Counted from the stretch's first letter, positions 17,035-25,971 are shown. The stretch is DNA of 64,000 bases from Streptomyces sp. NBC_00250 (GCF_036192275.1 NZ_CP108088.1:3287501-3351500), one strand, 5' to 3'. Numbers and translations: made by a program. Notes: generated from the sequence alone by a model not told the origin.

Positions 17035-18477
17035 GTGAGTGACACCCCATTCGGATTCGGCCTTCCGCCGGAGGAGCCGGAGAACGGCGACGAGGGCAAG
17101 AAGAAGGACCCCGCCGGAGGTGGCCAGGGGTCCGGTGGCCAGGGCGGCGGCAACCCCTTCGGGGCGAACCCGTTCGGCTTCGGCGGACTGCCCGGCATGG
17201 GCGGTCCGAGCGGTCAGGGCGGAGCGGACAATCCGTTCGCGGCGATGTTCGGCTCGCTGAACCCCAACGATCTGGGGGCGGCCTTCCAGCAGCTCGGGCA
17301 GATGCTGAGCTACGAGGGCGGTCCCGTGAACTGGGACATGGCCAAGCAGATCGCGCGCCAGGTGGTGGCCCAGGGCACCGCCGACGGCACCAAGGACGCC
17401 AGCGTGGGTCCGGCGGAGCGGTCCGCGGTCGAGGAGGCCGTGCGCCTGGCCGACCTGTGGCTGGACGGCGTGACCTCGCTGCCCTCCGGGGCCAGCACGG
17501 CCGTGGCCTGGAGCCGCGCGGAGTGGGTCGAGGCGACGCTGCCGGCGTGGCAGCAGCTCGTGGACCCGGTCGCCGAGCGGGTCGGCGCGGCGATGGGCGA
17601 CGTCCTGCCGGAGGAGATGCAGGCCATGGCGGGCCCGCTGATCGGCATGATGCGCTCCATGGGCGGCGCCATGTTCGGCCAGCAGATCGGGCAGGCCGTC
17701 GGCGCGCTCGCCGGTGAGGTCGTCGGTTCGACGGACGTCGGTCTGCCGCTCGGCCCGGCCGGGCGGGCGGCGCTGCTGCCGCTGAACATCGAGGCCTTCG
17801 GCAAGGACCTGGGCGTGCCCTCCGACGAGGTGCGGCTCTACCTGGCCCTGCGCGAGGCCGCCCACCAGCGTCTCTTCGCGCACGTGCCGTGGCTGCGCGC
17901 GCATCTGTTCGGTGCGGTCGAGGGGTACGCGCGGGGGATCAAGGTCGACACCTCGAAGCTGGAGGAGGCGGTGGGCCAGCTCGACCCGACGCACCCGGAG
18001 CAGCTTCAGGAGGCGCTCCAGCAGGGCATGTTCCAGCCGGAGGACACCCCCGCGCAGAAGGCGGCCCTGGCCCGGCTGGAGACGGCGCTCGCGCTGGTCG
18101 AGGGCTGGGTGGACGCGGTGGTCCACGAGGCGGCCAAGTCGCGGCTGACCTCGGCGGACGCCCTGCGGGAGACGCTGCGCCGGCGCCGGGCCTCGGGCGG
18201 TCCCGCCGAGCAGACCTTCGCCACGCTGATCGGTCTTGAGCTCCGTCCGCGGCGGCTGCGGGACGCGGCGCGGCTGTGGGCCTCGCTGACCGACGCGCGC
18301 GGGGTGGACGGCCGTGACGGTCTGTGGGAGCACCCGGACATGCTGCCGACGGCGACCGACCTGGACGACCCGGACGGTTTCGTGCACCGCGAGCACCTGG
18401 ACTTCTCCGAGCTCGACAAGATGCTCGGCGAGGCGGCCAAGGGCGACGCCCCCGAGGACGGGGACGGCAAGGAGTGA
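17035..18477 (+). CDS. Zinc-dependent metalloprotease-like protein (DUF2342)
   Basis: Protein of 480 residues of the actinobacterial DUF2342 / putative-hydrolase family (Rv3195-like position). Residues 1-65 are a Gly/Pro/Phe-rich flexible tail with repeated NPFG. The rest is helical, with the conserved LREAAHQRLFAHVPWL segment near residues 272-287 whose two histidines are candidate metal ligands. A Gly/Met-rich stretch (GGAMFGQQIGQAVGALAGEVVG) precedes it. GTG 17035 is preceded by GAGGAA 6 nt upstream. Its stop overlaps the start of the Nudix gene, indicating translational coupling. Protease activity is a family label, not shown here. Confidence 0.85.
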   Translation: MSDTPFGFGLPPEEPENGDEGKKKDPAGGGQGSGGQGGGNPFGANPFGFGGLPGMGGPSGQGGADNPFAAMFGSLNPNDLGAAFQQLGQMLSYEGGPVNWDMAKQIARQVVAQGTADGTKDASVGPAERSAVEEAVRLADLWLDGVTSLPSGASTAVAWSRAEWVEATLPAWQQLVDPVAERVGAAMGDVLPEEMQAMAGPLIGMMRSMGGAMFGQQIGQAVGALAGEVVGSTDVGLPLGPAGRAALLPLNIEAFGKDLGVPSDEVRLYLALREAAHQRLFAHVPWLRAHLFGAVEGYARGIKVDTSKLEEAVGQLDPTHPEQLQEALQQGMFQPEDTPAQKAALARLETALALVEGWVDAVVHEAAKSRLTSADALRETLRRRRASGGPAEQTFATLIGLELRPRRLRDAARLWASLTDARGVDGRDGLWEHPDMLPTATDLDDPDGFVHREHLDFSELDKMLGEAAKGDAPEDGDGKE

Positions 18478-18998
18478 CTCTGCACGACGACGCGGTCCTC
18501 GTGCTCAAGGAGTACGAGGACCAGCCGGAGCTGCGCGACCTGTACCTGGAGCACCTGGACGCGCATCCGGACGGCATGTACAAGCCCTGCGGGGCCGGGC
18601 ATCTGACCTCCAGCGCACTGGTGGTCGACCCCTCACGCGGGCGCGTGCTGCTGACCCTGCACAAGAAGCTGGGCATGTGGCTGCAGATGGGCGGCCACTG
18701 CGAGCCCGGTGACGCGACCGTGGAGTCGGCCGCGCTGCGGGAGGCCACCGAGGAGTCGGGGATCACGGGGCTGACCCTGCTGCCGGGCGGCCCGGTGCGG
18801 CTCGACCGGCATCCGATCCCGGCGCCCTGTCACTGGCACCTGGACGTGCAGTACGCGGCGCTGGCCCCGGCCGGTGCGGTGGAGCAGATCAGCGAGGAGT
18901 CGCTGGACCTGCGCTGGTTCGCGTACGAGGACGTGGCGGGCGTGGCGGACACGTCGGTGGTGCGGCTGTTGGAGAGCACGCTGGCGCGGCTCGCGTAG
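18474..18998 (+). CDS. Nudix hydrolase
   Basis: Cytoplasmic Nudix-fold protein of 174 residues. GTG 18474 overlaps the previous stop by 4 nt (GTGA) with AAGGA just upstream. The Nudix box lies near residues 71-95: GGHCEPGDATVE then REATEESGI. Compared with Gx5Ex7REUxEExGU, one extra residue sits between the acidic position (Asp) and RE, but the catalytic REATEE core is intact. The substrate is unknown; coupling to the DUF2342 gene suggests a shared process. Confidence 0.85.
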   Translation: MTLHDDAVLVLKEYEDQPELRDLYLEHLDAHPDGMYKPCGAGHLTSSALVVDPSRGRVLLTLHKKLGMWLQMGGHCEPGDATVESAALREATEESGITGLTLLPGGPVRLDRHPIPAPCHWHLDVQYAALAPAGAVEQISEESLDLRWFAYEDVAGVADTSVVRLLESTLARLA

Positions 18999-19007
18999 CG
19001 CACGCGC

Positions 19008-19041
19008 GTGAGGGGCGGTCGGCATGCCGACCGCCCCTCAC
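19008..19041. terminator. Bidirectional terminator (34-bp perfect palindrome)
   Basis: A gap-free inverted repeat with arms of 17 nt, beginning GTGAGGGGCGGTCGGCA, lies between the convergent Nudix and AIM24 genes. Confidence 0.85.
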
Positions 19042-19054
19042 GTCTGTCCGGTGC

Positions 19055-19810
19055 TCAGTTCCAGGCGTTGTTCTGGTTCTGGGCGTGGGATCCGTGCTGT
19101 CCGGCGCCGAACTGGGCGGCGATGCCCTGGCCGATGGCCGCGTTCTGCGGGGGCATGACCTCGCTGGGCTGGACGAGCGCGAAGCCCTGGCCGAGGAAGC
19201 TGAGTTCCCAGCCCTCGCCCGTGTTGCCGCGGCGGCTGCGGACGTTGGAGTTGTGCGTCTGCGCCTGCATCTGGACGCGCAGCCCGGTGGACCAGGCGAC
19301 GATCGCGTCCGCGTCGACGCTCACGTACTTGTCGGGCGTGACCTGCATCATCAGCGGCTGCCCCGAGGTCATCAGGGCGACCTTGCCACGGCCGGAGATG
19401 TTGAGCTGGTACTTGCCGGTGCCGGAGACCCCGTACTGGCTGTCGACGGCGATGACCTCGGTGTGGAGGGTCGAGTCGAGCGCCAGGACATAGGAGCTGT
19501 CGACCGTCAGGCCCTCCTGCTCGATCTCCACGACGTGGACGTACTGGGCGAGGTTGGCGAAGTAGACCGTGCCCTGGCCGGAGCAGCGCATCAGGTCCAG
19601 GCCCTCGCCGGTGCGGGCCTGGGCCCGCCGCTGGCTCGGGGTCTTGTACTCGCCGTCGAAGTCGACGAGTCCCTGGTACGCGACCATGGCGCCCTTACGG
19701 GCGAGGACGTCGTCCTGCCCGGTGAGGCTGACCCGCAGGAGCTGCGGGTTCTGGATGACGTACCGCTCCTGGCTCTGCTGTTCGGCGTGGTTGAAAAGCG
19801 GGCTCTGCAT
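19055..19810 (-). CDS. AIM24-family protein, third in cluster
   Basis: AIM24/TRAP-like beta-barrel protein of 251 residues. It has a basic N-terminus, SGTGKYQLNISGRGKVALMTSG, and the C-terminal GFALVQPSEV seen in all three cluster members, then a Gln/Asn/His-rich tail (last 25 residues). AIM24 in yeast is mitochondrial; bacterial relatives have no fixed biochemical role. The gene starts 19 nt after the stop of the second AIM24 gene, so the three form one operon. Confidence 0.85.
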   Translation of the reverse strand: MQSPLFNHAEQQSQERYVIQNPQLLRVSLTGQDDVLARKGAMVAYQGLVDFDGEYKTPSQRRAQARTGEGLDLMRCSGQGTVYFANLAQYVHVVEIEQEGLTVDSSYVLALDSTLHTEVIAVDSQYGVSGTGKYQLNISGRGKVALMTSGQPLMMQVTPDKYVSVDADAIVAWSTGLRVQMQAQTHNSNVRSRRGNTGEGWELSFLGQGFALVQPSEVMPPQNAAIGQGIAAQFGAGQHGSHAQNQNNAWN

Positions 19811-19829
19811 GGTGTGTTCTCGCTCCCCC

Positions 19830-20510
19830 TCAGCCCCGGATCCGCAGGCGGTCGGTACTGTCCTCGCTCGGCTGTACGACGACGATGCCCTGGCCGGAGA
19901 AGGCCATCTGGAATGCCTCGCCGCTGCCCCGCCCGATGAGGGAGGAGGCCTTGAAGCTGCGCTTGCCCTTGACCTTGAGCGTCGGCGACCAGGCGACGAG
20001 CGCGTCGGGGTCGACGTAGGTCTCGTCGTCGCCGCGGCCGCAGTCGACGACGATCGGCGTGCCGCGCGAGGTCAGCGCGACCCAGCCGGTGCCGGCGATC
20101 TCCACGTTGAACAGGCCCTGGCCGGCGAACTTGGCGAGTCCCTTGACCCGCTCGACGCCCCACTGGAGGTGCGCGTCGAAGGCGAGCAGGTTGGTGCCGT
20201 TGACCGAGATGGAGTCGTTCTGGAGGTTGATCACGACGACGTCGGCGCCGTAGTCGGCGAGGTAGAGCAGTCCGTCGCCGGAGCACTTCATGATGGGCGC
20301 GCCCTCGCCGGTCATCCACTGCTGGGCGACCTGGCGGGCGGCCGGCGGGTTGGGCTCGTAGGTGATGTACCCCTCGTAGGAGACCATCGAGCCGGTCCGG
20401 GCGTAGAGGTCCTGGCCGGAGGCCATGGCCACCCTGAGCATGGTGCGGCCGTGGTTCTCCATCCGGGCCGCGACGGGGGTCGGGGCGTAGCCCGCGAGTT
20501 GCTGGTTCAT
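19830..20510 (-). CDS. AIM24-family protein, second in cluster
   Basis: AIM24-domain protein of 226 residues, beginning MNQQLAGYAPTPVAARMEN and ending with GQGIVVVQPSEDS. Glycine-rich strands (AGQGLFNVEIAGTGWVAL) match its two neighbours. It starts 14 nt after the stop of the TerD-AIM24 gene. The functional link with TerD fusion proteins suggests a stress or envelope role, but this is inferred. Confidence 0.85.
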   Translation of the reverse strand: MNQQLAGYAPTPVAARMENHGRTMLRVAMASGQDLYARTGSMVSYEGYITYEPNPPAARQVAQQWMTGEGAPIMKCSGDGLLYLADYGADVVVINLQNDSISVNGTNLLAFDAHLQWGVERVKGLAKFAGQGLFNVEIAGTGWVALTSRGTPIVVDCGRGDDETYVDPDALVAWSPTLKVKGKRSFKASSLIGRGSGEAFQMAFSGQGIVVVQPSEDSTDRLRIRG

Positions 20511-20524
20511 GACTTCGGGCTCCC

Positions 20525-22183
20525 TCAGACCTCGTAGGGCTGGACGACGATGAAGTTGCCGGGGGCTCCCCGGAACTGGAGGTTCACGGTCTCTCCGCTG
20601 TGGCCCGGGTAGGCGTTGCGGCGGAGCCGCACCTGGCTGGAGAGGATCACCTGGGACGCGGACGACCAGGCGACGACGGCGTTGCAGTCGGCGAAGGTCG
20701 TCGGCGTGACGGGCAGCACCACGGGTACGCCGTGGGTCTTCACGACGACGGTGCCGGTGCCCTGGAACTGCATGGTGAACAGGGCGCCGCCGGGGATGCC
20801 GTGGCCTTCGATGCGCCGCACCTCGTACTGCAGGGACTCGTCGAACGCGAGGACGTTCTCCGCGGAGACGCAGATGCCGTCGCCCTGGAGCTCGATCGGG
20901 TGCAGATGGGCACCTTCCTCGGCGAGGAAGAGCTGGCCGCGGCCGGTGCAGCGCATGAGCTGCATCTCCTGGCCGGTGGCGTTGCCGACGATCCGGCCGG
21001 TGAAGCCGGCGCCCTTGTGGGAGAAGTCGACCTTGCCCTGGTACATGACCATGGAGCCCTGCCGGGCGAGGACGGGCGTCGCGCCCATCGCCAGGTCGAC
21101 CCGCATGAGCTGCTGGTTCTGCGGGGTCCAGCGGGCGCCGGTGGGGGTCTCCTTGTACGGCGCGAGCGCGGCGGCGAGCCCCGCTCCGGTCGCCGGAACA
21201 CCCTGCGGGACGCCGGGCTGCTGACCGTACGCCGGCTGCTGCCCGTACGGGGCGGGGGCGGCCTGCCCGTACGGGGGCTGGCCCGGGACGGGGTACTGCC
21301 CGGGTGCCTGGGGCGGCACCTGCCCGGGGTACTGGCCCGGGGGCTGTCCAGGGACCTGGCCGTACTGGGGCTGCTGCGGCGGCTGCCCGTAGGGGGCGGG
21401 TGCCGGTGCGGGCGGCGGGACCGGCGCGGGCGCCATCGGCGCCACCATCGTCGGCTGCGTGTGCACCGGCTGTGCCGGAGCCGGCGCGGCCGGCGGCGCG
21501 CCGAACGCGGGCGCCGGTGCGGGGGCCGCGGGCGCGCCGAAGGCGGGCGCGGGGGCCGGGGCCGCCGGAGCGCCGAAGGCCGGGGGCGCCGTCGCCTGCG
21601 GCGGCGGGGCGAAGCCGGGAGCCGCGCCCTGCTGCTGCGGCGCGGCGGGCTCGTCCTCGGCGACCTCGCCGCCGAAGTTCCGCAGGAGCGCGTCCAGGCC
21701 GCCGTCGAAGCCCTGGCCGACGGCGGCGAACCGCCACACGTCCTTCAGATAGAAGTCGCCGAGCATCACCGCGCGCTCGGTGGTGAACTCCGCACCCGTG
21801 AAGGCGTACCGAGCGACCTCCTCGCCGCCCGCCACGATCCGCAGGTGACCGGGGCCGACCTGCGACATCTGGCCGGCGCCGTCGATCGTCGCGGTGAACG
21901 ACAGCTTGTGGATGTTGGCGGGGATGCGGTCGAGAGTCACGCGGAAGGACTCGGTGTCACCGGACTGCGCCCCGAGCAGCTGGACGGACTCCTCGGGCGT
22001 CTTCGGCTGGTTGAAGAAGACGAAGTAGCGGTCGTCGGAGAGCCGCTCGTCCGCGTCGAGTCCGAAACAGCTGATGTCGAAGCTCAGCCCGGGCGCTGCG
22101 ATCTGCACACCGATGTACAGATCGGTCCCGGCGGTGAGATCACTGATCTTGGCCTTGTGGCCGCGTTGGAATTCCCTGGCCAT
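20525..22183 (-). CDS. TerD-AIM24 fusion protein
   Basis: Two-domain protein of 552 residues. Residues 1-190 form a TerD-like beta-sandwich (GVQIAAPGLSFDISCFGLDAD, FVFFNQPKTPEESVQL, YAFTGAEFTTERAVMLGDFYLKD); TerD proteins bind calcium and are tied to tellurite/stress responses. Residues about 205-370 are a long Pro/Ala/Gln/Tyr-rich linker with repeated APAPAFGAPAAP. Residues about 375-552 are an AIM24 domain ending GNFIVVQPYEV. ATG 22181-22183 begins MAREFQRGHKAKI; longer in-frame starts lack support. It is the first gene of the AIM24 operon. Confidence 0.9.
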   Translation of the reverse strand: MAREFQRGHKAKISDLTAGTDLYIGVQIAAPGLSFDISCFGLDADERLSDDRYFVFFNQPKTPEESVQLLGAQSGDTESFRVTLDRIPANIHKLSFTATIDGAGQMSQVGPGHLRIVAGGEEVARYAFTGAEFTTERAVMLGDFYLKDVWRFAAVGQGFDGGLDALLRNFGGEVAEDEPAAPQQQGAAPGFAPPPQATAPPAFGAPAAPAPAPAFGAPAAPAPAPAFGAPPAAPAPAQPVHTQPTMVAPMAPAPVPPPAPAPAPYGQPPQQPQYGQVPGQPPGQYPGQVPPQAPGQYPVPGQPPYGQAAPAPYGQQPAYGQQPGVPQGVPATGAGLAAALAPYKETPTGARWTPQNQQLMRVDLAMGATPVLARQGSMVMYQGKVDFSHKGAGFTGRIVGNATGQEMQLMRCTGRGQLFLAEEGAHLHPIELQGDGICVSAENVLAFDESLQYEVRRIEGHGIPGGALFTMQFQGTGTVVVKTHGVPVVLPVTPTTFADCNAVVAWSSASQVILSSQVRLRRNAYPGHSGETVNLQFRGAPGNFIVVQPYEV

Positions 22184-22319
22184 GCGTAACGACCGTCCCC
22201 CATCCCGAATGGCGAATGCTCGCGCCAGGCTAACGGGTGAGTGCGACATTGAGACAGGGCAGGTCGTTTTCGGTACGGAATCGGGAAACACCGCTCACCC
22301 GCGTACGGGCGGTGTCGCT

Positions 22320-22410
22320 CCTCGCGGGCGGCCGGGAGGTGTCATTCCCCGCGAGCGCCGGGAGGTGCGGGAGGTGTCATTCCTCGCGAGCGGCCGGGAG
22401 GTGCGGCAGG
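22320..22410. repeat. Tandem duplications of the metalloprotease 3' end
   Basis: On the minus strand the last codons and stop of the YgjP-like gene (unit about 36 nt, CACCTCCCGGCCGCTCGCGA then GGAATGA) are followed by a second, slightly altered copy and a third, more diverged copy. The unit spans codon and stop sequence, so it copies the gene end itself. Confidence 0.7.
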
Positions 22411-22952
22411 CGCTCGGCGGCGACCACGCCCTCCAGATAGCCGCGCGCCCGCTCGGTGCGGGGGTAGGCCTCCAGGAGCCGCCAGAACCCGGGGCCGTGC
22501 CCGGGGACCAGCAGATGGGCCAGCTCGTGCAGGAGGACGTAGTCCACGACGTACTCGGGCATGCCCTGGAGCCGGTGGGAGAGACGGATGCTGCCCTCGG
22601 AGGGGGTGCAGGAGCCCCAGCGGGTGTTCTGGTTGGTGACCCAGCGCACCGAGCTGGGGCGGGCGCGGCCGTCGAAGTACTGCTCGGACAGGCGCAATGC
22701 CCGCTCGGTCAACTCTCGGTCCCCGAGGACGCTGCGGCTCTCCTGGGCGGCGAGCTTTTCCAGCATCACGCCGACCCAGCGGCGCTCCTCCGCCTCGGAC
22801 ATCCGGGCCGGGATGAGCACCACGGTCCGGTCGCCCTCGCGGTAGGCCGAGACGGTTCTGCTCCGTCGTGGGCTTCTGCGGACCTCGACCGCACTCGTCC
22901 CCGCACCGCGGTGCGGCTTGTCGGTCACGCTGCGCTGTGGGTCGGCGGGCAC
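22377..22952 (-). CDS. YgjP/SprT-like zinc metallopeptidase (M48-type)
   Basis: Soluble metallopeptidase of 191 residues with HELAH at residues 142-146, a further histidine in GHGPGFW (152) and the family motif NTRWGSC (about 109-115). These match YgjP-type DUF45 proteins with a HExxH zinc site. GTG 22950-22952 (VPADPQ) is preferred; GTG 22926-22928 is a shorter option; neither has a strong ribosome site. The substrate is unknown. The gene end is tandemly duplicated downstream. Confidence 0.85.
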   Translation of the reverse strand: MPADPQRSVTDKPHRGAGTSAVEVRRSPRRSRTVSAYREGDRTVVLIPARMSEAEERRWVGVMLEKLAAQESRSVLGDRELTERALRLSEQYFDGRARPSSVRWVTNQNTRWGSCTPSEGSIRLSHRLQGMPEYVVDYVLLHELAHLLVPGHGPGFWRLLEAYPRTERARGYLEGVVAAERLPHLPAAREE

Positions 22953-23167
22953 GGCCCAGACGTTACCCGCTGTCAGCGGGGGAAGTCCCGCCTCCGGGGC
23001 GGTTTCGGCAACGATCCGCTCACACCCCACACCATTTGAATGACTAATCCCCTTGCCTGTGGACAACTTTCGGCGACCGTCACGACGGCGGGGCATTCTC
23101 GGATCGGGACGGCGAAAAGCCGTTGTCGATCATGAAGCTGTCGATCATGAATGCGGGGGCGGGGGAA

Positions 23168-24307
23168 ATGCATCCGATGGTGAAACCGGCGCTGCGGCGG
23201 GCCTGGCGGAGTCTCCGCCGCGTCCAGTTCGGGGTCACTCCCGCGCACGCGGTGGTGCTCGACCCGGTCGACCAGGAGACGGGGACGCTGCTCGGGCTCC
23301 TCGACGGCACCCGGGGGACGGAGCTGCTGCGAGCGGAGGCGAGGAAGCTGGGCCTGCCGCACGGACGCCTCGACGCGCTCCTCGGGCGGCTCGAATCGGC
23401 CGGGCTGCTCGCCGACGCCTCGACCGGGCGGCCGGGGAAGGCGGGGCCGGCGGCCGGCGCCGTGGACCCTGCCCTCGATCCGCTCCGCGCCGACCTCGCC
23501 TCCCTCTCCGTCGTCCACCCCGAGCCGGAGCGGGCGGTACGGACCCTGGCGGCCCGGCGTGCCCTGCGCGTCCAGGTCCGGGGCGCGGGGCGGGTGGGGT
23601 CGATGGTGGCGGCGCTGCTCACGGCGGCGGGGGTGGGCGGGGTCGAGGTCGTCGACTCGGGCCGGGTGGAGCCCTGGGAGACGTCCCCGGGCGGACTGCC
23701 GGCCGAGGCCGTCGGCGAGCGCCGGGCGACGGCGGCCCGCCGCCTGGTCGGCCGGTGGCGGAGGTCACACCGTCCGAGCGGATCGGGTGAGAGCGCCCGC
23801 GGTGTCGGACTGTCACTCGTCGTGGTGACACCGCGGGACGGTCTCGGCGCGTACGTCCCCGATCCGCTCCCGGCCCGGCGATGGGTCTCCACCGGGACCC
23901 CCCACCTGTACGCCGGGGTCCTTGAGGCGACGGGAGTCGTCGGGCCGCTCGTCCTGCCGGGCGGTACGGCGTGCGCGCGGTGCCTCCAGGAGGAGCGGAC
24001 GGACCGGGAGCCGGTCTGGCCCCGGCTGCTCGCCCAGTGGCGTTCGGGCACCCCGCATCCGCTGCCCGCCTGCGATCTGGGCCTCGCGACGGCGGTGGCG
24101 GGCCTTGCCGCCGCCCACGCGCTGGCCTTTCTGGACGGTGATCTCCCGGCGAGCACGGGCACCCGCTGGGAGGTGTCGCTGCCGCTGTCGGAGTGGCGGG
24201 CGGAGCGGCTGAGACCGCATCCCGACTGCCCTTGCGGGGCGGCGCGCGGCGGAGAGGGGGAGCGTGCCTCGGCAGCCGGAGGCGCACAGGACACAATGGC
24301 GGGGTAA
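23168..24307 (+). CDS. ThiF/E1-like protein with degenerate nucleotide site
   Basis: Protein of 379 residues related to ThiF/cyclodehydratase-associated E1-like proteins. An N-terminal helical region (about 1-100) precedes a Rossmann-like segment with RGAGRVGSMVAALL near 140-153, where GxGGxG is altered by an arginine. VEVVDSGRVEPWETSPGGL follows. The C-terminal half has a four-cysteine set (CARC and CPC) that probably binds zinc. Loss of the canonical glycine motif argues against adenylation. ATG 23168 gives MHPMVKPA; ATG 23177 has GGGGGA 10 nt upstream and is possible. It precedes the AarF gene; the position fits Rv3196, unverified. Confidence 0.7.
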   Translation: MHPMVKPALRRAWRSLRRVQFGVTPAHAVVLDPVDQETGTLLGLLDGTRGTELLRAEARKLGLPHGRLDALLGRLESAGLLADASTGRPGKAGPAAGAVDPALDPLRADLASLSVVHPEPERAVRTLAARRALRVQVRGAGRVGSMVAALLTAAGVGGVEVVDSGRVEPWETSPGGLPAEAVGERRATAARRLVGRWRRSHRPSGSGESARGVGLSLVVVTPRDGLGAYVPDPLPARRWVSTGTPHLYAGVLEATGVVGPLVLPGGTACARCLQEERTDREPVWPRLLAQWRSGTPHPLPACDLGLATAVAGLAAAHALAFLDGDLPASTGTRWEVSLPLSEWRAERLRPHPDCPCGAARGGEGERASAAGGAQDTMAG

Positions 24308-24309
24308 CG

Positions 24310-24355
24310 GCCCTGCGCGGCACGGCAGGGCCAACCGCCCTGCGCGGCACGGCAG
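24310..24355. repeat. Two 19-bp direct repeats before the AarF gene
   Basis: gccctgcgcggcacggcag occurs at 24310-24328 and 24337-24355, a period of 27 bp, in the 70-bp gap between the ThiF-like stop and the AarF start. Confidence 0.85.
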
Positions 24356-24377
24356 TCTGGGTTTTGGAGGGGCGCGT

Positions 24378-25733
24378 ATGTCTGATCTTCCCCGGAAGGC
24401 GGTCACCCGGACCGCCAAGTTGGCCGCGTTGCCGCTCGGCTTCGCGGGCCGGGCCACTTGGGGCCTGGGCAAGCGGATCGGCGGGAGATCGGCGGAACTC
24501 GTCGCCCGCGAGTTGCAGCAGCGCACGGCCGAGCAGTTGTTCAAGGTGCTCGGCGAGCTCAAGGGCGGGGCGATGAAGCTCGGGCAGGCGCTGTCCGTCT
24601 TCGAGTCGGCCCTTCCCGAGGAGGTGGCCGGGCCCTACCGCGCGGCGCTGACGAAGCTTCAGGACGCCGCACCGCCGATGCCGACCCGGACGGTGCACGC
24701 CGTCCTGGAGGAGCGGCTGGGCGCGGAGTGGCGGGAGCTGTTCCTGGAGTTCGAGGACAAGCCGGCGGCGGCCGCCTCGATCGGGCAGGTGCACCGGGCC
24801 GTGTGGCACGACGGGCGCGAGGTCGCGGTGAAGGTGCAGTACCCGGGCGCCGGGGAGGCCCTGCTCTCCGACCTGACACAGCTGAGCCGCTTCGCCCGGC
24901 TGCTCGGTCCGCTGGTTCCGGGGATGGACATCAAGCCGCTGATCACCGAGATGCGGGACCGGGTCTCGGAGGAGCTGGACTACGCGCTGGAGGCGGCGGC
25001 CCAGCAGAAGCACGCGGAGGAGTTCGCCGACGACCCCGATGTGCTGGTCCCGGCGGTGGTGCACCGCGCGGAGCAGGTCCTGGTTACCGAGTGGATGGAC
25101 GGCATCCCGCTCGCGGAGGTGATCGCGGACGGCACGGAGGAGCAGCGGGACCGGGCGGGCCAGCTTCTGGCCCGCTTCCTCTTCTCGGGCCCCGCGCGCA
25201 CGGGTCTGCTGCACGCCGATCCGCACCCGGGGAACTTCCGGCTGCTGCCCGGCCCCGACGAGGACGGGGGGCCGGAGGGCTGGCGGCTCGGGGTGCTCGA
25301 CTTCGGCACCGTGGACCGGCTGCCCGGCGGGCTGCCGGAGACGATCGGCACCTGTCTGCGGATGACGCTCGCCGGTGAGGCCGAGACCGTCTACGAGTTG
25401 CTGCGGGCGGACGGCTTCGTCAAGGAGTCCGTGGCACTCGACCCGGACGCAGTCCTGGAGTACCTGCTGCCGATCATCGAGCCGGCGGAGGCGGAGTCCT
25501 TCCTCTTCACCCGCGGCTGGATGCGTACCCAGGCGGCCCGCATCGCCGACCCCCGCTCCCCCGCCCACCAGCTGGGCAAGCAGCTCAACCTGCCGCCCGC
25601 GTACCTGCTGATACACCGGGTGACGCTGAGCACGATCGGGGTCCTGTGCCAGCTGAACGCGACGGTGCGCCTGCGGGCCGAACTGGAGGAATGGCTGCCG
25701 GGCTTCCTGGAACCGGCAGACGAGACCCCCTAG
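24378..25733 (+). CDS. AarF/ABC1/UbiB kinase-like protein
   Basis: Atypical kinase-like protein of 451 residues (Rv3197-type). The UbiB signature KxGQ appears as MKLGQALSV near residue 71, the Ala-rich loop replacing the P-loop as AAAASIGQVHRA near 133, the lysine strand as EVAVKVQYPG, the catalytic loop as LLHADPHPGNFR near 278, and the metal motif as LDFGTVD. All key residues are intact. Relatives support isoprenoid quinone biosynthesis; actinobacterial members beside WhiB7 have been tied to drug tolerance. ATG 24378 follows GGAGGGG by 5 nt. Confidence 0.9.
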   Translation: MSDLPRKAVTRTAKLAALPLGFAGRATWGLGKRIGGRSAELVARELQQRTAEQLFKVLGELKGGAMKLGQALSVFESALPEEVAGPYRAALTKLQDAAPPMPTRTVHAVLEERLGAEWRELFLEFEDKPAAAASIGQVHRAVWHDGREVAVKVQYPGAGEALLSDLTQLSRFARLLGPLVPGMDIKPLITEMRDRVSEELDYALEAAAQQKHAEEFADDPDVLVPAVVHRAEQVLVTEWMDGIPLAEVIADGTEEQRDRAGQLLARFLFSGPARTGLLHADPHPGNFRLLPGPDEDGGPEGWRLGVLDFGTVDRLPGGLPETIGTCLRMTLAGEAETVYELLRADGFVKESVALDPDAVLEYLLPIIEPAEAESFLFTRGWMRTQAARIADPRSPAHQLGKQLNLPPAYLLIHRVTLSTIGVLCQLNATVRLRAELEEWLPGFLEPADETP

Positions 25734-25743
25734 GAAGGCGGGC

Positions 25744-25926
25744 TCACCACCAGGAGGAGTCGAGGCGGCCCTCGATCGCACGGATGTTGGCGCGGGCGCA
25801 GTCCTCGCAGAAGTAGGTGCGCCGGCCGTTCTCCACCGAACAGGTCCAGGTCAGCGGCAGGGTGTCGGCCGTCTTGCCGCAGCGCGCGCAGACGAGGGGC
25901 CCCTCGGGGGTACGGGCGTCGTTCAC
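25744..25926 (-). CDS. Small zinc-ribbon protein
   Basis: Sixty-residue protein with two cysteine pairs, CARCGK (near 13-18) and CEDCAR (near 40-45), plus a further Cys in WTCSVENGRRTYFC. It probably binds one zinc. The GTG at 25924-25926 has GAGG directly adjoining, and TATCGT (a possible -10) 7 nt upstream, so the transcript could be leaderless. It converges on the AarF gene with a 10-bp gap. Role unknown. Confidence 0.75.
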   Translation of the reverse strand: MNDARTPEGPLVCARCGKTADTLPLTWTCSVENGRRTYFCEDCARANIRAIEGRLDSSWW

Positions 25927-25971
25927 CCTCGTGACGATAACCCGACGAAGGGCCGGGGGCCCGACAACGCA

